A stretch of DNA of 9,939 nucleotides from Casp-actino8 sp046091365 (GTDB lineage Bacteria; Actinomycetota; Acidimicrobiia; Acidimicrobiales; Ilumatobacteraceae), in the NCBI GenBank assembly GCA_046091365.1, contig JBJTBM010000121.1:1-9939 (forward strand), in the 5' to 3' direction. Below, one piece after another: positions 1 through 7,105 of the stretch (positions are counted from its first letter, which is position 1; each line of letters opens with the position of its first letter). The position numbers were made by a program, and so were the translations under genes. The notes beneath the pieces are model-generated. The model was not told where the DNA came from. It searched no databases and saw nothing but the letters and a program-made list of their open reading frames with translations.

Positions 1-62
1 CGCCCAACGACTGCACCCCGCAGTGTTCCATGTCGGAGGCCGGACGCCCGTACCATGTCGTC

Positions 63-1250
63 ATGACGTCCGAACTCGGGTTCGTGCCCTTCGACTGCGA
101 CAACCACTATTACGAGGCGCTCGACGCCTTCACCCGCCACCTCGACCCCCGTCACGGGGCCCGCTGCGTGCAGTGGGCCGAGATCGACGGTCGCAAGTAC
201 CAGGTCGTCGGTGGTCGCGTGAGCCGCGTCGTCACCAACCCGACCTTCGACCCCATCGCCCCGGCCGGCGCGATGCACGACTACTTCCGCGGTAATCCCG
301 ACAAGAAGCACCCGCTCGAGTTCTTGTCCGTGCGCGAGTCGATCCGACCCGAGTATCGCGATCGCGACGCACGGGTCGCCACCATGGACCGTCAGGGCGT
401 CGCCAAGATCTGGCTCTTCCCCACTCTCGGCATGTTGTACGAGGAGTTGCTGAAGCACGACCCCGAAGGTGTCGGCATCATGTTCACGGCGTTCAACCGT
501 TGGCTCCTCGAGGACTGGGGGTTCGATCACCTCGACCGCATCTTCGCCGGCCCCTACATCTCGTTGTCGTCGGTCGAATGGGCCTGCCGCGAGCTGGAAT
601 GGGCGCTCGACAACGGTGCGCGCGTCATCGTCATGCGACCGGCCGCACCCCACACGCTGTTAGGACAACGCTCGCCCTTCCACGAGATGTTCGACCCCTT
701 CTGGGCGCGGGTCAACGAGGCCGGTGTCACCACGGTCATCCACGCCGGCGACAGTGGCTACAGCTCGAACGGGTACGCCAACGACGCGTTCTCCGCCCAG
801 TTTTCCGGTGGAGGCTGGAAGCCCTCCATCAAGAGTTTCGCCATCGAGCGAGCGGCACAAGACTTCATCATCACCTCGGTCTTCGAGAAGCTCTTCGATC
901 GATTCCCCAACGTCCGCATGGCGTCGGTCGAGAACGGATCGGAATTCCTCGGCGACGCATGCAACAAACTCACCTCGACCGCCAAGAAGATGCCGGGCTA
1001 CTTCACCCAGGATCCGGTCGAGACACTGCGGCGTCATTGGTGGATCAATCCCTTCTGGGAGGACGACGTTCACGAGGTGGCGCGGATCATGGGCACCGAC
1101 CGAGTGCTCTTCGGTTCCGACTGGCCCCACATCGAGGGCATGCCCAATCCCCTCGACTACCTGCCGGAGTTGAAGGCGTTCGAGCCGGATGACCAGCGAC
1201 GCATACTGCTCGACAACGTCAGTTCGCTCAACACCCGCCGCCCGCTCTGA
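63..1250 (+). CDS. Amidohydrolase family protein (Amidohydro_2 / COG2159 type)
   Basis: Probable cytoplasmic metal-dependent hydrolase or decarboxylase with a TIM-barrel fold, of the family that includes aminocarboxymuconate-semialdehyde and resorcylate decarboxylases. Numbering from the ATG at 63 (395 aa), visible landmarks are the N-terminal DCDNHYYE metal-site motif (residues 11-18), IHAGDSGY with a likely metal-ligand His at 227, an ENGSEF segment after strand 6, and FGSDWPH with the catalytic or metal Asp at 353. The C-terminus (RRILLDNVSSLN) is the usual family ending. The start is uncertain. The reading frame stays open to the left edge, an in-frame ATG lies at 30, and neither ATG has a good Shine-Dalgarno. 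I prefer 63 because family members begin only a few residues before the DxDNHYYE motif. The stop TGA abuts the stop of the convergent carboxyltransferase gene. One rare TTA Leu codon occurs at 660-662. The substrate is unknown; the family assignment is firm. Confidence 0.9.
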   Translation: MTSELGFVPFDCDNHYYEALDAFTRHLDPRHGARCVQWAEIDGRKYQVVGGRVSRVVTNPTFDPIAPAGAMHDYFRGNPDKKHPLEFLSVRESIRPEYRDRDARVATMDRQGVAKIWLFPTLGMLYEELLKHDPEGVGIMFTAFNRWLLEDWGFDHLDRIFAGPYISLSSVEWACRELEWALDNGARVIVMRPAAPHTLLGQRSPFHEMFDPFWARVNEAGVTTVIHAGDSGYSSNGYANDAFSAQFSGGGWKPSIKSFAIERAAQDFIITSVFEKLFDRFPNVRMASVENGSEFLGDACNKLTSTAKKMPGYFTQDPVETLRRHWWINPFWEDDVHEVARIMGTDRVLFGSDWPHIEGMPNPLDYLPELKAFEPDDQRRILLDNVSSLNTRRPL

Positions 1251-3062
1251 TCACCAGGTGTCGACGACGCGACGTCGTTCGCGTCGGTCGACCGGCGGCG
1301 CGGAGTCCAGAATCGCGGTGATCCACCGTCGCGTCTCGGCCGGATCGATCACATCGTCGATCTCGAAGTGTCCGGCGACGGAGACGGCCTTTCCGTGTTC
1401 GTACATGCGCGCGACCATGCTCTCGTAGGTTCGTTCGCGTTCATCGGGGTCCGCGATGGCCTCGAATTCGCGCCGATAACCGAGTCGCACCGCTCCCTCG
1501 AGACCCATACCACCGAACTCACCGGTGGGCCAGGCCACGCAGGCCAGCGGGGCCTTGGTGGATCCGCCCATCATCGCCTGCGCGCCGAGTCCGTAACTCT
1601 TGCGTAGGACGACCGAGAGCAGTGGTACGTCGAGATTGACCCCGGTGACGAAGAGGCGGCTGCAGTGGCGCACCAACGCCGTCGCCTCCACGTCCGGACC
1701 GACCATCATCCCCGGCGTGTCCACGAGGGTCACCACCGGCAATCCATGGGCGTCGCACAACTGGAGGAAGCGGGCCGCCTTGTCGGCGCCGTCGCTGTCG
1801 ATCGCCCCGCCCAGATGCCGCGGATTGTTGGCCACGACACCCAGCGGACGGCCGTCGACGCGCGCCAGGGCCGTGACCATGCCCGGTCCGAACTCCGGCC
1901 GCAGTTCGAGCACGCTGTCGACGTCGAACAGACCCTCCAGAACCGTCCGGACGTCGTACGACTTGACCCGGTTCTCGGGAATCAGGTGACGCAACGAGGA
2001 CTGGTCGGGGACCTCGAAATCGGACAGCCGACCCTGGAAGTACCCGAGGTACTTGCGGGCCAAGCGCACCGCATCGGCGTCGTCGCGGGCCACGATGTCG
2101 ACCACCCCGTTCGAGCGTTGCACCGCCAACGGACCGATCTCTTCGGGACGGTACGTCCCGAGGCCGCCTCCCTCGATCATGGCCGGGCCGCCCATGCCGA
2201 TGTTCGAGCCCTCACAGGCGATCACGACGTCGCAACATCCGAGTATCGCCGCGTTACCGGCGAAGCAGTACCCGCCGGTGATGCCCACCAACGGGACCCA
2301 TCCGCTCAAGCGTGCGAAGTCGTGGAACGCCCAACAATCGAGACCCGACACCCCGAGACCGTCGGTGTCTCCCGGTCGTCCGCCGCCGCCCTCGGTGAAA
2401 AAAACGAGGGGCACACGGAGTCGCTCCACGACGTCGAACAACCGGTCCTTCTTGCGGTGGTTCTGCTGCCCTTGGGTTCCGGCCAGCACGGCGTAGTCGT
2501 ACGACATCACGGCGACCCGATTCGACCGTCCCTCGAACAAAGCGCCGTTCACGGAGGCCAGGCCCGCCACGAGGCCGTCAGTCTGGGTGCGCGCGATCAG
2601 ATCGTCGATCGATCTCCGTCGACGCTGTGCCGCCAGCACCAACGGTCCGTATTCGACGAAGGAACCCTCGTCGATCAGGTCGACGACGTTCTCACGTGCG
2701 GTGCGACGACCGGCAGCGTGGCGACGGTCGGTCGATTCCGCCCGGGCGGTGTCGCTTCCGATCCGCCGACGTCCCACCACCTCGGCGAGATCGGTTCGCT
2801 CCGCGGCGGACTCCTCATCCGGCTGGTGATCGCTCACCGCGACCGCCGGCGCCACCATCACGAGAATCTCACCTTCCTTCACCGTCTGCCCCTGGGTCGC
2901 GAACGCCTCCACGACAACCACCGTTTCCTCCACCGTCACGTCGTGTTGCATCTTCATCGACTCCAGCACGACAACCGGTCGACCCGCGGACACGACGTCG
3001 CCGACCCGCGCGACCGCCGACACCGTCCCCTGCATCGGCGCATACAACGGCCGGGCGGACAT
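1251..3062 (-). CDS. Fused biotin-carrier / acyl-CoA carboxyltransferase
   Basis: A 603-aa protein with an N-terminal biotinyl domain (residues about 4-70) and a complete carboxyltransferase (about 115-590). The biotin site is ESMKM with Lys37. The carboxyltransferase shows GRRTAREN (118-125) and the segment from YDYAVLAGTQG (188-198) to NHRKKDR (201-207). These are followed by EGGGGRPGDTD (224-234), the first oxyanion region GITGGYCFAGN (260-270), a second CoA/biotin region VDTPGMMVG (447-455), RKSYGLGAQAMMGG (487-500) and AWPTGEFGGMG (510-520). These match biotin-dependent acyl-CoA carboxylases and especially, from memory, the C-terminal half of single-chain long-chain acyl-CoA carboxylases. 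It would carboxylate an acyl-CoA using CO2 loaded on its own biotin by a separate biotin carboxylase, which is not in this window. The ATG at 3062 follows the P450 stop by 2 nt (TGACCATG) and lacks a clear Shine-Dalgarno, so coupled translation is likely. An upstream in-frame start at 3218 would overlap the P450 by about 150 nt and is rejected. The acyl substrate is unknown. Confidence 0.92.
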   Translation of the reverse strand: MSARPLYAPMQGTVSAVARVGDVVSAGRPVVVLESMKMQHDVTVEETVVVVEAFATQGQTVKEGEILVMVAPAVAVSDHQPDEESAAERTDLAEVVGRRRIGSDTARAESTDRRHAAGRRTARENVVDLIDEGSFVEYGPLVLAAQRRRRSIDDLIARTQTDGLVAGLASVNGALFEGRSNRVAVMSYDYAVLAGTQGQQNHRKKDRLFDVVERLRVPLVFFTEGGGGRPGDTDGLGVSGLDCWAFHDFARLSGWVPLVGITGGYCFAGNAAILGCCDVVIACEGSNIGMGGPAMIEGGGLGTYRPEEIGPLAVQRSNGVVDIVARDDADAVRLARKYLGYFQGRLSDFEVPDQSSLRHLIPENRVKSYDVRTVLEGLFDVDSVLELRPEFGPGMVTALARVDGRPLGVVANNPRHLGGAIDSDGADKAARFLQLCDAHGLPVVTLVDTPGMMVGPDVEATALVRHCSRLFVTGVNLDVPLLSVVLRKSYGLGAQAMMGGSTKAPLACVAWPTGEFGGMGLEGAVRLGYRREFEAIADPDERERTYESMVARMYEHGKAVSVAGHFEIDDVIDPAETRRWITAILDSAPPVDRRERRRVVDTW

Positions 3063-3064
3063 GG

Positions 3065-4276
3065 TCAGAATGCGACCATCGCGCTGCGCGGACCCCGCAC
3101 CTGTCCCCCCGCCCACGTGACCGCAGACGGATCGATGAGATCGAACTCGGGAATCCGGGCGAGCCAGGTCTCGATGGCTGCACGTAGTTCCATGCGGGCC
3201 AGATTCGATCCGGCACAACGATGGATTCCCGCCCCGAAGGCCACATGACGGTTGACGGCCCGGTCGATGACCACCTCGTCGGCCCGCTCGAAAGCCTCGG
3301 GATCGCGATTGGCTCCCGGGAAGTTCATCAACACCCGTTCACCGGCCTTCATCGGACAGCCGTTGTACTCGACGTCCTCCATGAGGCGACGCGCCATCGT
3401 GACCGGCGAATACGCCCGGAGGAACTCCTCGATGGCCGTGCTCATCAGCTCGGGCTCGGCAACCAATCGGCGACGGTCATCCGGATGGGTGGCGAGGTGC
3501 CAGATCGACGAGCCGATGGCCGACCAAGTGGTGTCGACGCCGGCGATCAACATCAGCGAGCACATGCCCAGGATGATCGGCTCCTCGATGGGCTGGCCGT
3601 CGATCTCGGTGTGCAACAACTCCGAAATGAGATCGTCGCCGGGGTTCTCCCGGCGAGCCGCCAGAGCGCCCACGAAGAACTCGATCACACCTCGGGTGCC
3701 CCGCTGTCGACGCTCGGCGTCGAAGGCGAACTCCAGGACGTCACGCACCCAACCGGTGAAGGTGTCGCTCATCTCGGCGGGCACCCCGAGGATGTGGGCG
3801 ATCACGCGCACCGGGATCTGCTGCGCGTAGTCCGCGGCCAAATCGGCTTGACCCGTGTTGATAAAGCCGTCGATCAGGCGATTGCAGAGAGCCGCGGTCA
3901 TGGGCTCGTACGACAGACTCTTCTGGGGCGACATCCAGGGCAGAATCAGACGACGGGTCCAGGTGTGCAACGGCGGATCGGACGAAATCGGCGGCACTCC
4001 GTAGGGAAGCATCAACGGCTGGCTGGATCCGGGCAGACCGGTCGCCGGTGGGATGACCGCGATACCGCCTCCGGAGGGAAAGGTCTCGATGTCACGGGCG
4101 ATGTTCGTGACATCCTCATAGCGCGTCGGAAGCCACGAGCCTCCCCAACGATCGGTGTGCGCGATGGGGCAACTCTCCCGCAGTCCCTCCCAGATCGAGA
4201 ACGGGTCGTTCACATAGTCCGGATGGAAGATGTCGTAATCGGTCGCCCAGTCGATGAGTTCCTGTTCGCTGGTCAT
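3065..4276 (-). CDS. Cytochrome P450 (bacterial class I type)
   Basis: A 403-aa soluble P450 monooxygenase of normal bacterial length, without membrane anchor or signal peptide. It would hydroxylate or epoxidise an organic substrate using electrons from a ferredoxin and reductase, neither of which is encoded here. Visible landmarks are DPPLHTWTRR in the C-helix region (100-109), the I-helix oxygen-activation motif AGVDTT (245-250), the K-helix ExxR (Glu284-Arg287), the RHVAFGAGIHRCAG heme loop with the axial Cys354, and a conserved NLARMEL after it. The ATG is preceded by a strong Shine-Dalgarno (GGGGAGGT, 4280-4287). It sits 36 nt after the LLM-oxidoreductase stop and 2 nt before the carboxyltransferase start, inside the five-gene minus-strand run. 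The heme loop resembles the CYP families used by actinomycetes on steroids, terpenoids and fatty acids, but no subfamily or substrate is claimed. Confidence 0.96.
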   Translation of the reverse strand: MTSEQELIDWATDYDIFHPDYVNDPFSIWEGLRESCPIAHTDRWGGSWLPTRYEDVTNIARDIETFPSGGGIAVIPPATGLPGSSQPLMLPYGVPPISSDPPLHTWTRRLILPWMSPQKSLSYEPMTAALCNRLIDGFINTGQADLAADYAQQIPVRVIAHILGVPAEMSDTFTGWVRDVLEFAFDAERRQRGTRGVIEFFVGALAARRENPGDDLISELLHTEIDGQPIEEPIILGMCSLMLIAGVDTTWSAIGSSIWHLATHPDDRRRLVAEPELMSTAIEEFLRAYSPVTMARRLMEDVEYNGCPMKAGERVLMNFPGANRDPEAFERADEVVIDRAVNRHVAFGAGIHRCAGSNLARMELRAAIETWLARIPEFDLIDPSAVTWAGGQVRGPRSAMVAF

Positions 4277-4279
4277 GGG

Positions 4280-4287
4280 ACCTCCCC
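4280..4287 (-). promoter_or_regulatory. Strong Shine-Dalgarno of the P450 gene
   Basis: On the minus strand the sequence reads GGGGAGGTCCC then ATG. This gives a GGAGG core 4 nt from the start codon at 4276. It fixes the P450 start and is the best ribosome site at the left end of the operon. Confidence 0.75.
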
Positions 4288-4292
4288 GTGAG

Positions 4293-4298
4293 ACACTA
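4293..4298 (-). promoter_or_regulatory. Possible internal -10 box before the P450 gene
   Basis: The 36-nt gap between the LLM-oxidoreductase stop (4313) and the P450 start (4276) contains TAGTGT on the minus strand, matching TANNNT. A transcript starting 6-7 nt downstream would begin close to the Shine-Dalgarno and have a very short leader. No convincing -35 hexamer is seen upstream. It could allow separate expression of the P450 and carboxyltransferase, but a chance match is equally plausible. Confidence 0.22.
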
Positions 4299-4312
4299 GC
4301 AACGCCGATGTC

Positions 4313-5359
4313 TCACGCCTTCGTCCGTCGGTACTCCCCCACGATCGGCGCGAGATCATCCGGGCTCGCCCCGTGCATGATCACTCCGTCGACGCCCAGA
4401 TCGAACTGCCCCCGGATCGCCGCCACGCATTGCTCCGCGGTTCCGGTGGCCGCCGGCGCCAACCATTCGTCGGGGATCAACGGGGCGACCCGCTGCAAAT
4501 CCTCGGTGGTGGCGGCGTTGTCGAGGGCACCGCGGAATCCCCGCACGAAGTCGTCCTCGCGGAAGCGTTCGAGAACCGCCGGATCCCAGTGATTCGTGGA
4601 CACCATCAGGTCGCCGTACGCCTGCAGGTAGGTCGCCAGTCGACCGACTGTCTTCTTCAATCGCACGTCCTCGGCGATGTGGTCGCCGATCGTGGCGAAA
4701 CACGACCAGATCTTCACCGACGCCGGATCGCGCCCCGCCCGCTCCGCCGACTCGCGAACGATACGGACACAACGTGCCGTGGTCTCGTCGGTGAAGAAGG
4801 TGTGCAGAATCACGCAATCGAAGGCGCGGCCCGCCAATTCGAGGGTGCGCGGCCCGAACGCCGTGATTCCGAGCGGGATGTCCTCGGAGAACGAGGGGTC
4901 GAGCGCCAAAACCGGATACCGACCCATCGGGCCATCGTGTCCGATGATCACCTCGCCCGCGAACAACCGCCGCATCACCCCGACGAAGTCCTCCATCTGC
5001 GCGGTCGTGACCGGCGACATGCCATAGGCCCGATACAACGCCTCGATGCCCCGTCCGATGCCCAGTGTGAAGCGCCCACCGGTCAATCGGTGCATCGTCG
5101 TGGCGTACGAGGCCGTCACGAGCGGATGCCGAGTGTTGTGGTTCGTCGCGGCCGTGCAGATCCCGAGACGTCTGCTGACCGCTCCCACGGCCCCCGACAG
5201 CGTCACCGCCTCCTTGATGTTGAAGCGTTCCGAGATGAAGCAACTACCGAGGGCGAGTTCCTCGGCCCGCTCGACCTCGGCGATGAGATCGCGGGGACTC
5301 TTGGGAGCGCCGGGCAGGGTGTAGAAGCCGAGTTCGTGCAGTTGTTCGAGCTGCGTCAC
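4313..5359 (-). CDS. LLM class F420-dependent oxidoreductase (TIGR03857-like)
   Basis: A 348-aa luciferase-like (TIM-barrel) oxidoreductase, probably using reduced F420 or FMN. Landmarks are FISERFNIKEA near residue 41, the TAATNHNTRHP strand-loop, HRLTGGRFTLGIGRGIEA with the family's G-R-F-x-L-G-x-G-R core, PLGITAFGP, VILHTFFTDE and the C-terminal DGVIMHGASPD. The ensemble, including NHNTRHPLVTASYATTMHR and IPDEWLAPAATG, matches my memory of the actinobacterial TIGR03857 subfamily, whose substrate is not known. The start is a GTG at 5359. The SDR stop TGA overlaps it in GTGA (4-nt overlap), and AGAGGG lies 8 nt upstream (5368-5373), so reinitiation after the SDR is likely. F420 rather than FMN is inferred from the family and host type. 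The reaction is unknown. Confidence 0.92.
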   Translation of the reverse strand: MTQLEQLHELGFYTLPGAPKSPRDLIAEVERAEELALGSCFISERFNIKEAVTLSGAVGAVSRRLGICTAATNHNTRHPLVTASYATTMHRLTGGRFTLGIGRGIEALYRAYGMSPVTTAQMEDFVGVMRRLFAGEVIIGHDGPMGRYPVLALDPSFSEDIPLGITAFGPRTLELAGRAFDCVILHTFFTDETTARCVRIVRESAERAGRDPASVKIWSCFATIGDHIAEDVRLKKTVGRLATYLQAYGDLMVSTNHWDPAVLERFREDDFVRGFRGALDNAATTEDLQRVAPLIPDEWLAPAATGTAEQCVAAIRGQFDLGVDGVIMHGASPDDLAPIVGEYRRTKA

Positions 5360-6279
5360 GACCGGAACCCTCTCAACAGGTGCCGCACCGCCATCGACGA
5401 GGTGGCAGTGAGTGGAGACGCTGGTCCGGCCATCATGGTGTCGACGTTGGCCGCGATGTCCTCGCTGGTCGCGTTGCGATTCGTGTACCCGTCACGCAAC
5501 TCGAGGTGCACCCCGGCCGCCCAACCCGCCCCGACGCTGATGATCTCGCCGTTCAACGAGCACGATTCGTGACCCAACCAGACCACGAGCGGCGCCACCA
5601 ACCGCGGACTCAACCACTCACCCAGAGCCGGTGACCACGGAATCGGACCGAAGGCCGTGCCGGGTCGGGTCTTGGCGTACGGGACCACCACGTTCACCCC
5701 GATCCCGTGCGGGGAACCCTCGCTCGCCATCCCGCGGGTGAGACCGATGACGCCCATCTTGGCCATCGCGTACAGACTGCCCTCGGGAACCCCGCCGAAG
5801 GCCGCGCCCGACGAGACGTTGACGATCCGCCCACCACCATTGGCCGTCATCCACTTCCAGGCCGGGCGCGACACGTTCACCGGACCGCGCAACTGGGTGT
5901 CGATCAAGGCGTCGATGCTCGACTCGGGAAACTCCTCGAATCGATCCATGCGCACCTGTCCGGCGTTGTTGACGACCACGTCGACCCGTCCGTAGGAGTC
6001 GAGCGCGGTCTCCACGATCGAGCGACCGCCGTCGACGGTCGCCACCGAGTCACGGTTCGCCACCGCCTCACCACCGGCGGCACGAATCTCGGCCACCACG
6101 TCGTCGGCGGGATTCGTCCGCGGAGCCTCGGCCGCTCCATCGGAGTCCGAGATACCCACGCCGAGGTCGTTCACGACGACCCGTGCACCACGTCGAGCGA
6201 ATTCCAGCGCGTATTCGCGCCCGAGGTTCCGTCCGGCCCCGGTGATCACCACCACTCGATCTTCGAAGCGAACTTCCAT
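5356..6279 (-). CDS. SDR family NAD(P)-dependent oxidoreductase
   Basis: A 307-aa classical short-chain dehydrogenase that oxidises or reduces a hydroxyl/keto group with NAD(H) or NADP(H). It has a Rossmann motif TGAGRNLGRE (13-22), with Asn18 where the TGxxxGxG pattern has Gly. It also has VVVNDLG at the end of strand 2 (34-40, the Asp favouring NAD), the NNAG motif (104-107), the catalytic Ser in VNVSS (153-157) and YxxxK (Tyr170, Lys174). The VNDLG and ASEGSPHGIGVN stretches recall the hydroxyacyl-CoA dehydrogenase part of type-2 multifunctional enzymes, so a 3-hydroxyacyl-CoA substrate is possible but unproven. The ATG at 6279 overlaps the hydrolase stop as TGATG and has a good GGAGGTG Shine-Dalgarno. 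An upstream in-frame ATG at 6513 would add about 78 non-homologous residues inside the hydrolase gene and is rejected. Confidence 0.93.
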   Translation of the reverse strand: MEVRFEDRVVVITGAGRNLGREYALEFARRGARVVVNDLGVGISDSDGAAEAPRTNPADDVVAEIRAAGGEAVANRDSVATVDGGRSIVETALDSYGRVDVVVNNAGQVRMDRFEEFPESSIDALIDTQLRGPVNVSRPAWKWMTANGGGRIVNVSSGAAFGGVPEGSLYAMAKMGVIGLTRGMASEGSPHGIGVNVVVPYAKTRPGTAFGPIPWSPALGEWLSPRLVAPLVVWLGHESCSLNGEIISVGAGWAAGVHLELRDGYTNRNATSEDIAANVDTMMAGPASPLTATSSMAVRHLLRGFRS

Positions 6280-7061
6280 CAAACACCTCCGAGAAACGTG
6301 TTCAGATCCGACAGCGCCCTGCGATCCTGCACCAGGAACAGGTGACCGCCGTCGTACTTCTCGAATCGCGCCCCAGGTATCGCCGAGGCGATCTTGAGCC
6401 CGTTGTCGATCGGGGCTATGCCGTCGTGGACTCCCGAAGCCACCATGACCGGAGAGTCGATGTTGCCCAACCGATTCCAGACGTCGTGCCGACTGCGGGC
6501 GTCGAGTTGCCACGCGTGTCCGAGAGCCGAGCGTCCCGTCGGTTCCGGACGCGGTGCGAGCAACGCACGATCGAGCGGGTGTTCGCGAAGCCAGTCGTCG
6601 TCGAATCGATCATCGACCAGCCTCGTGTAGATCCGCGCCCGTTCGTCGGACGGTCGCTCGGCCAATTCATGCAGAGGGTACGAAGAGCCGCCCTCTCCAC
6701 CGGCACTCGTGCACGCGAGGTACAACCGCTCGACGAGTCCGGGATGGGTGACCGCGAATTCGAGCGCGACCATTCCCCCGAAGCTGATTCCGAAAACCGC
6801 CGTACGGCCCCACCCCACGTGTCGTAGGAGGGCCTCGGCGTCGGCCGCGTAGTCGCTCATCTCGTAGGGGCCGTCGGGCACCCCGGTGTCGCCGAGGCCC
6901 CTTTGATCGTGAACCAACACCGTGTTGCGAGCAGCAAGCAGATCGATCAGCGGGCGGGACGTCGCGATGCTGGCGCCGGAGCCGTTGAAGACGAGCAGAC
7001 GCGGGCCCGACCCCGTGATCTCGTAGTGGATGGGGAAACCGCGTCCGTCGAAGGTTCTCAT
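6279..7061 (-). CDS. Alpha/beta fold hydrolase
   Basis: A 260-aa alpha/beta hydrolase with a full catalytic triad: nucleophile Ser93 in GISFGG, Asp213 in SGVHDG and His240 in GGHLF. The oxyanion-hole region is FNGSG (25-29) instead of the more common HG motif, and HDQRGLGDTG (51-60) is the standard strand-4 turn. It is expected to hydrolyse an ester, lactone, thioester or C-C bond in the cytosol; there is no signal peptide. It is the first gene of the five-gene minus-strand run and its stop overlaps the SDR start by 1 nt. The start ATG at 7061 leads straight into MRTFDGRGFPIHYE, the typical family N-terminus. The in-frame start at 7133 would run across the divergent promoter region into the neighbouring gene and is rejected. 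The Shine-Dalgarno is weak. The exact substrate cannot be told from this fold. Confidence 0.92.
   Translation of the reverse strand: MRTFDGRGFPIHYEITGSGPRLLVFNGSGASIATSRPLIDLLAARNTVLVHDQRGLGDTGVPDGPYEMSDYAADAEALLRHVGWGRTAVFGISFGGMVALEFAVTHPGLVERLYLACTSAGGEGGSSYPLHELAERPSDERARIYTRLVDDRFDDDWLREHPLDRALLAPRPEPTGRSALGHAWQLDARSRHDVWNRLGNIDSPVMVASGVHDGIAPIDNGLKIASAIPGARFEKYDGGHLFLVQDRRALSDLNTFLGGV
6284..6290 (-). promoter_or_regulatory. Shine-Dalgarno of the SDR gene
   Basis: GGAGGTG on the minus strand has its GGAGG core 6 nt before the ATG at 6279 and lies inside the last codons of the hydrolase gene. It decides the SDR start against the much longer open frame upstream. Confidence 0.75.
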
Positions 7062-7099
7062 GACACACCGGCGGAGAAGATGCGAACCGACACCGTCAC

Positions 7100-7105
7100 T
7101 ACAGT
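7100..7105 (+). promoter_or_regulatory. Candidate -10 box for a leaderless VOC-cupin mRNA
   Basis: TACAGT (TANNNT) ends 6 nt before the GTG at 7112. Transcription would therefore be expected to begin at or next to the start codon, as in the leaderless mRNAs common in actinobacteria. No Shine-Dalgarno is present before the GTG, which fits. A -35 hexamer is not apparent. Confidence 0.5.

Noticed and set aside
660..662. Rare TTA leucine codon in the amidohydrolase as a regulatory (bldA-like) signal
   Set aside because: A single TTA is unremarkable outside Streptomyces, and nothing indicates that host.
2580..2620. GATC-rich cluster in the carboxyltransferase gene
   Set aside because: The repeated gatc/cgatc words encode conserved-looking protein sequence (DDLIARTQTD). 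No regular spacing or origin-like features accompany them.
3063..3218. N-terminal extension of the carboxyltransferase to the ATG at 3218
   Set aside because: The added 52 residues are not biotinyl-domain sequence and lie entirely in the 3' end of the P450 gene. The ATG at 3062 starts directly at the biotinyl domain.
1665..3248. A 527-codon open frame on the plus strand opposite the carboxyltransferase
   Set aside because: It is a composition-driven shadow of a GC-rich gene. It has no recognisable domain, is rich in His/Arg/Gly, and lies opposite a gene with full conserved motifs.
3221..4291. A 356-codon plus-strand frame opposite the P450
   Set aside because: It has no motifs and low-complexity composition. 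The opposite strand encodes a complete P450 with heme loop and Shine-Dalgarno.
4373..5572. A 399-codon plus-strand frame opposite the LLM oxidoreductase and SDR end
   Set aside because: It spans two real genes on the other strand, is Arg/His-rich and has no recognisable fold.
6280..6513. N-terminal extension of the SDR to the ATG at 6513
   Set aside because: The added residues are Arg-rich and non-homologous. A GGAGGTG ribosome site and the Rossmann strand support the start at 6279.
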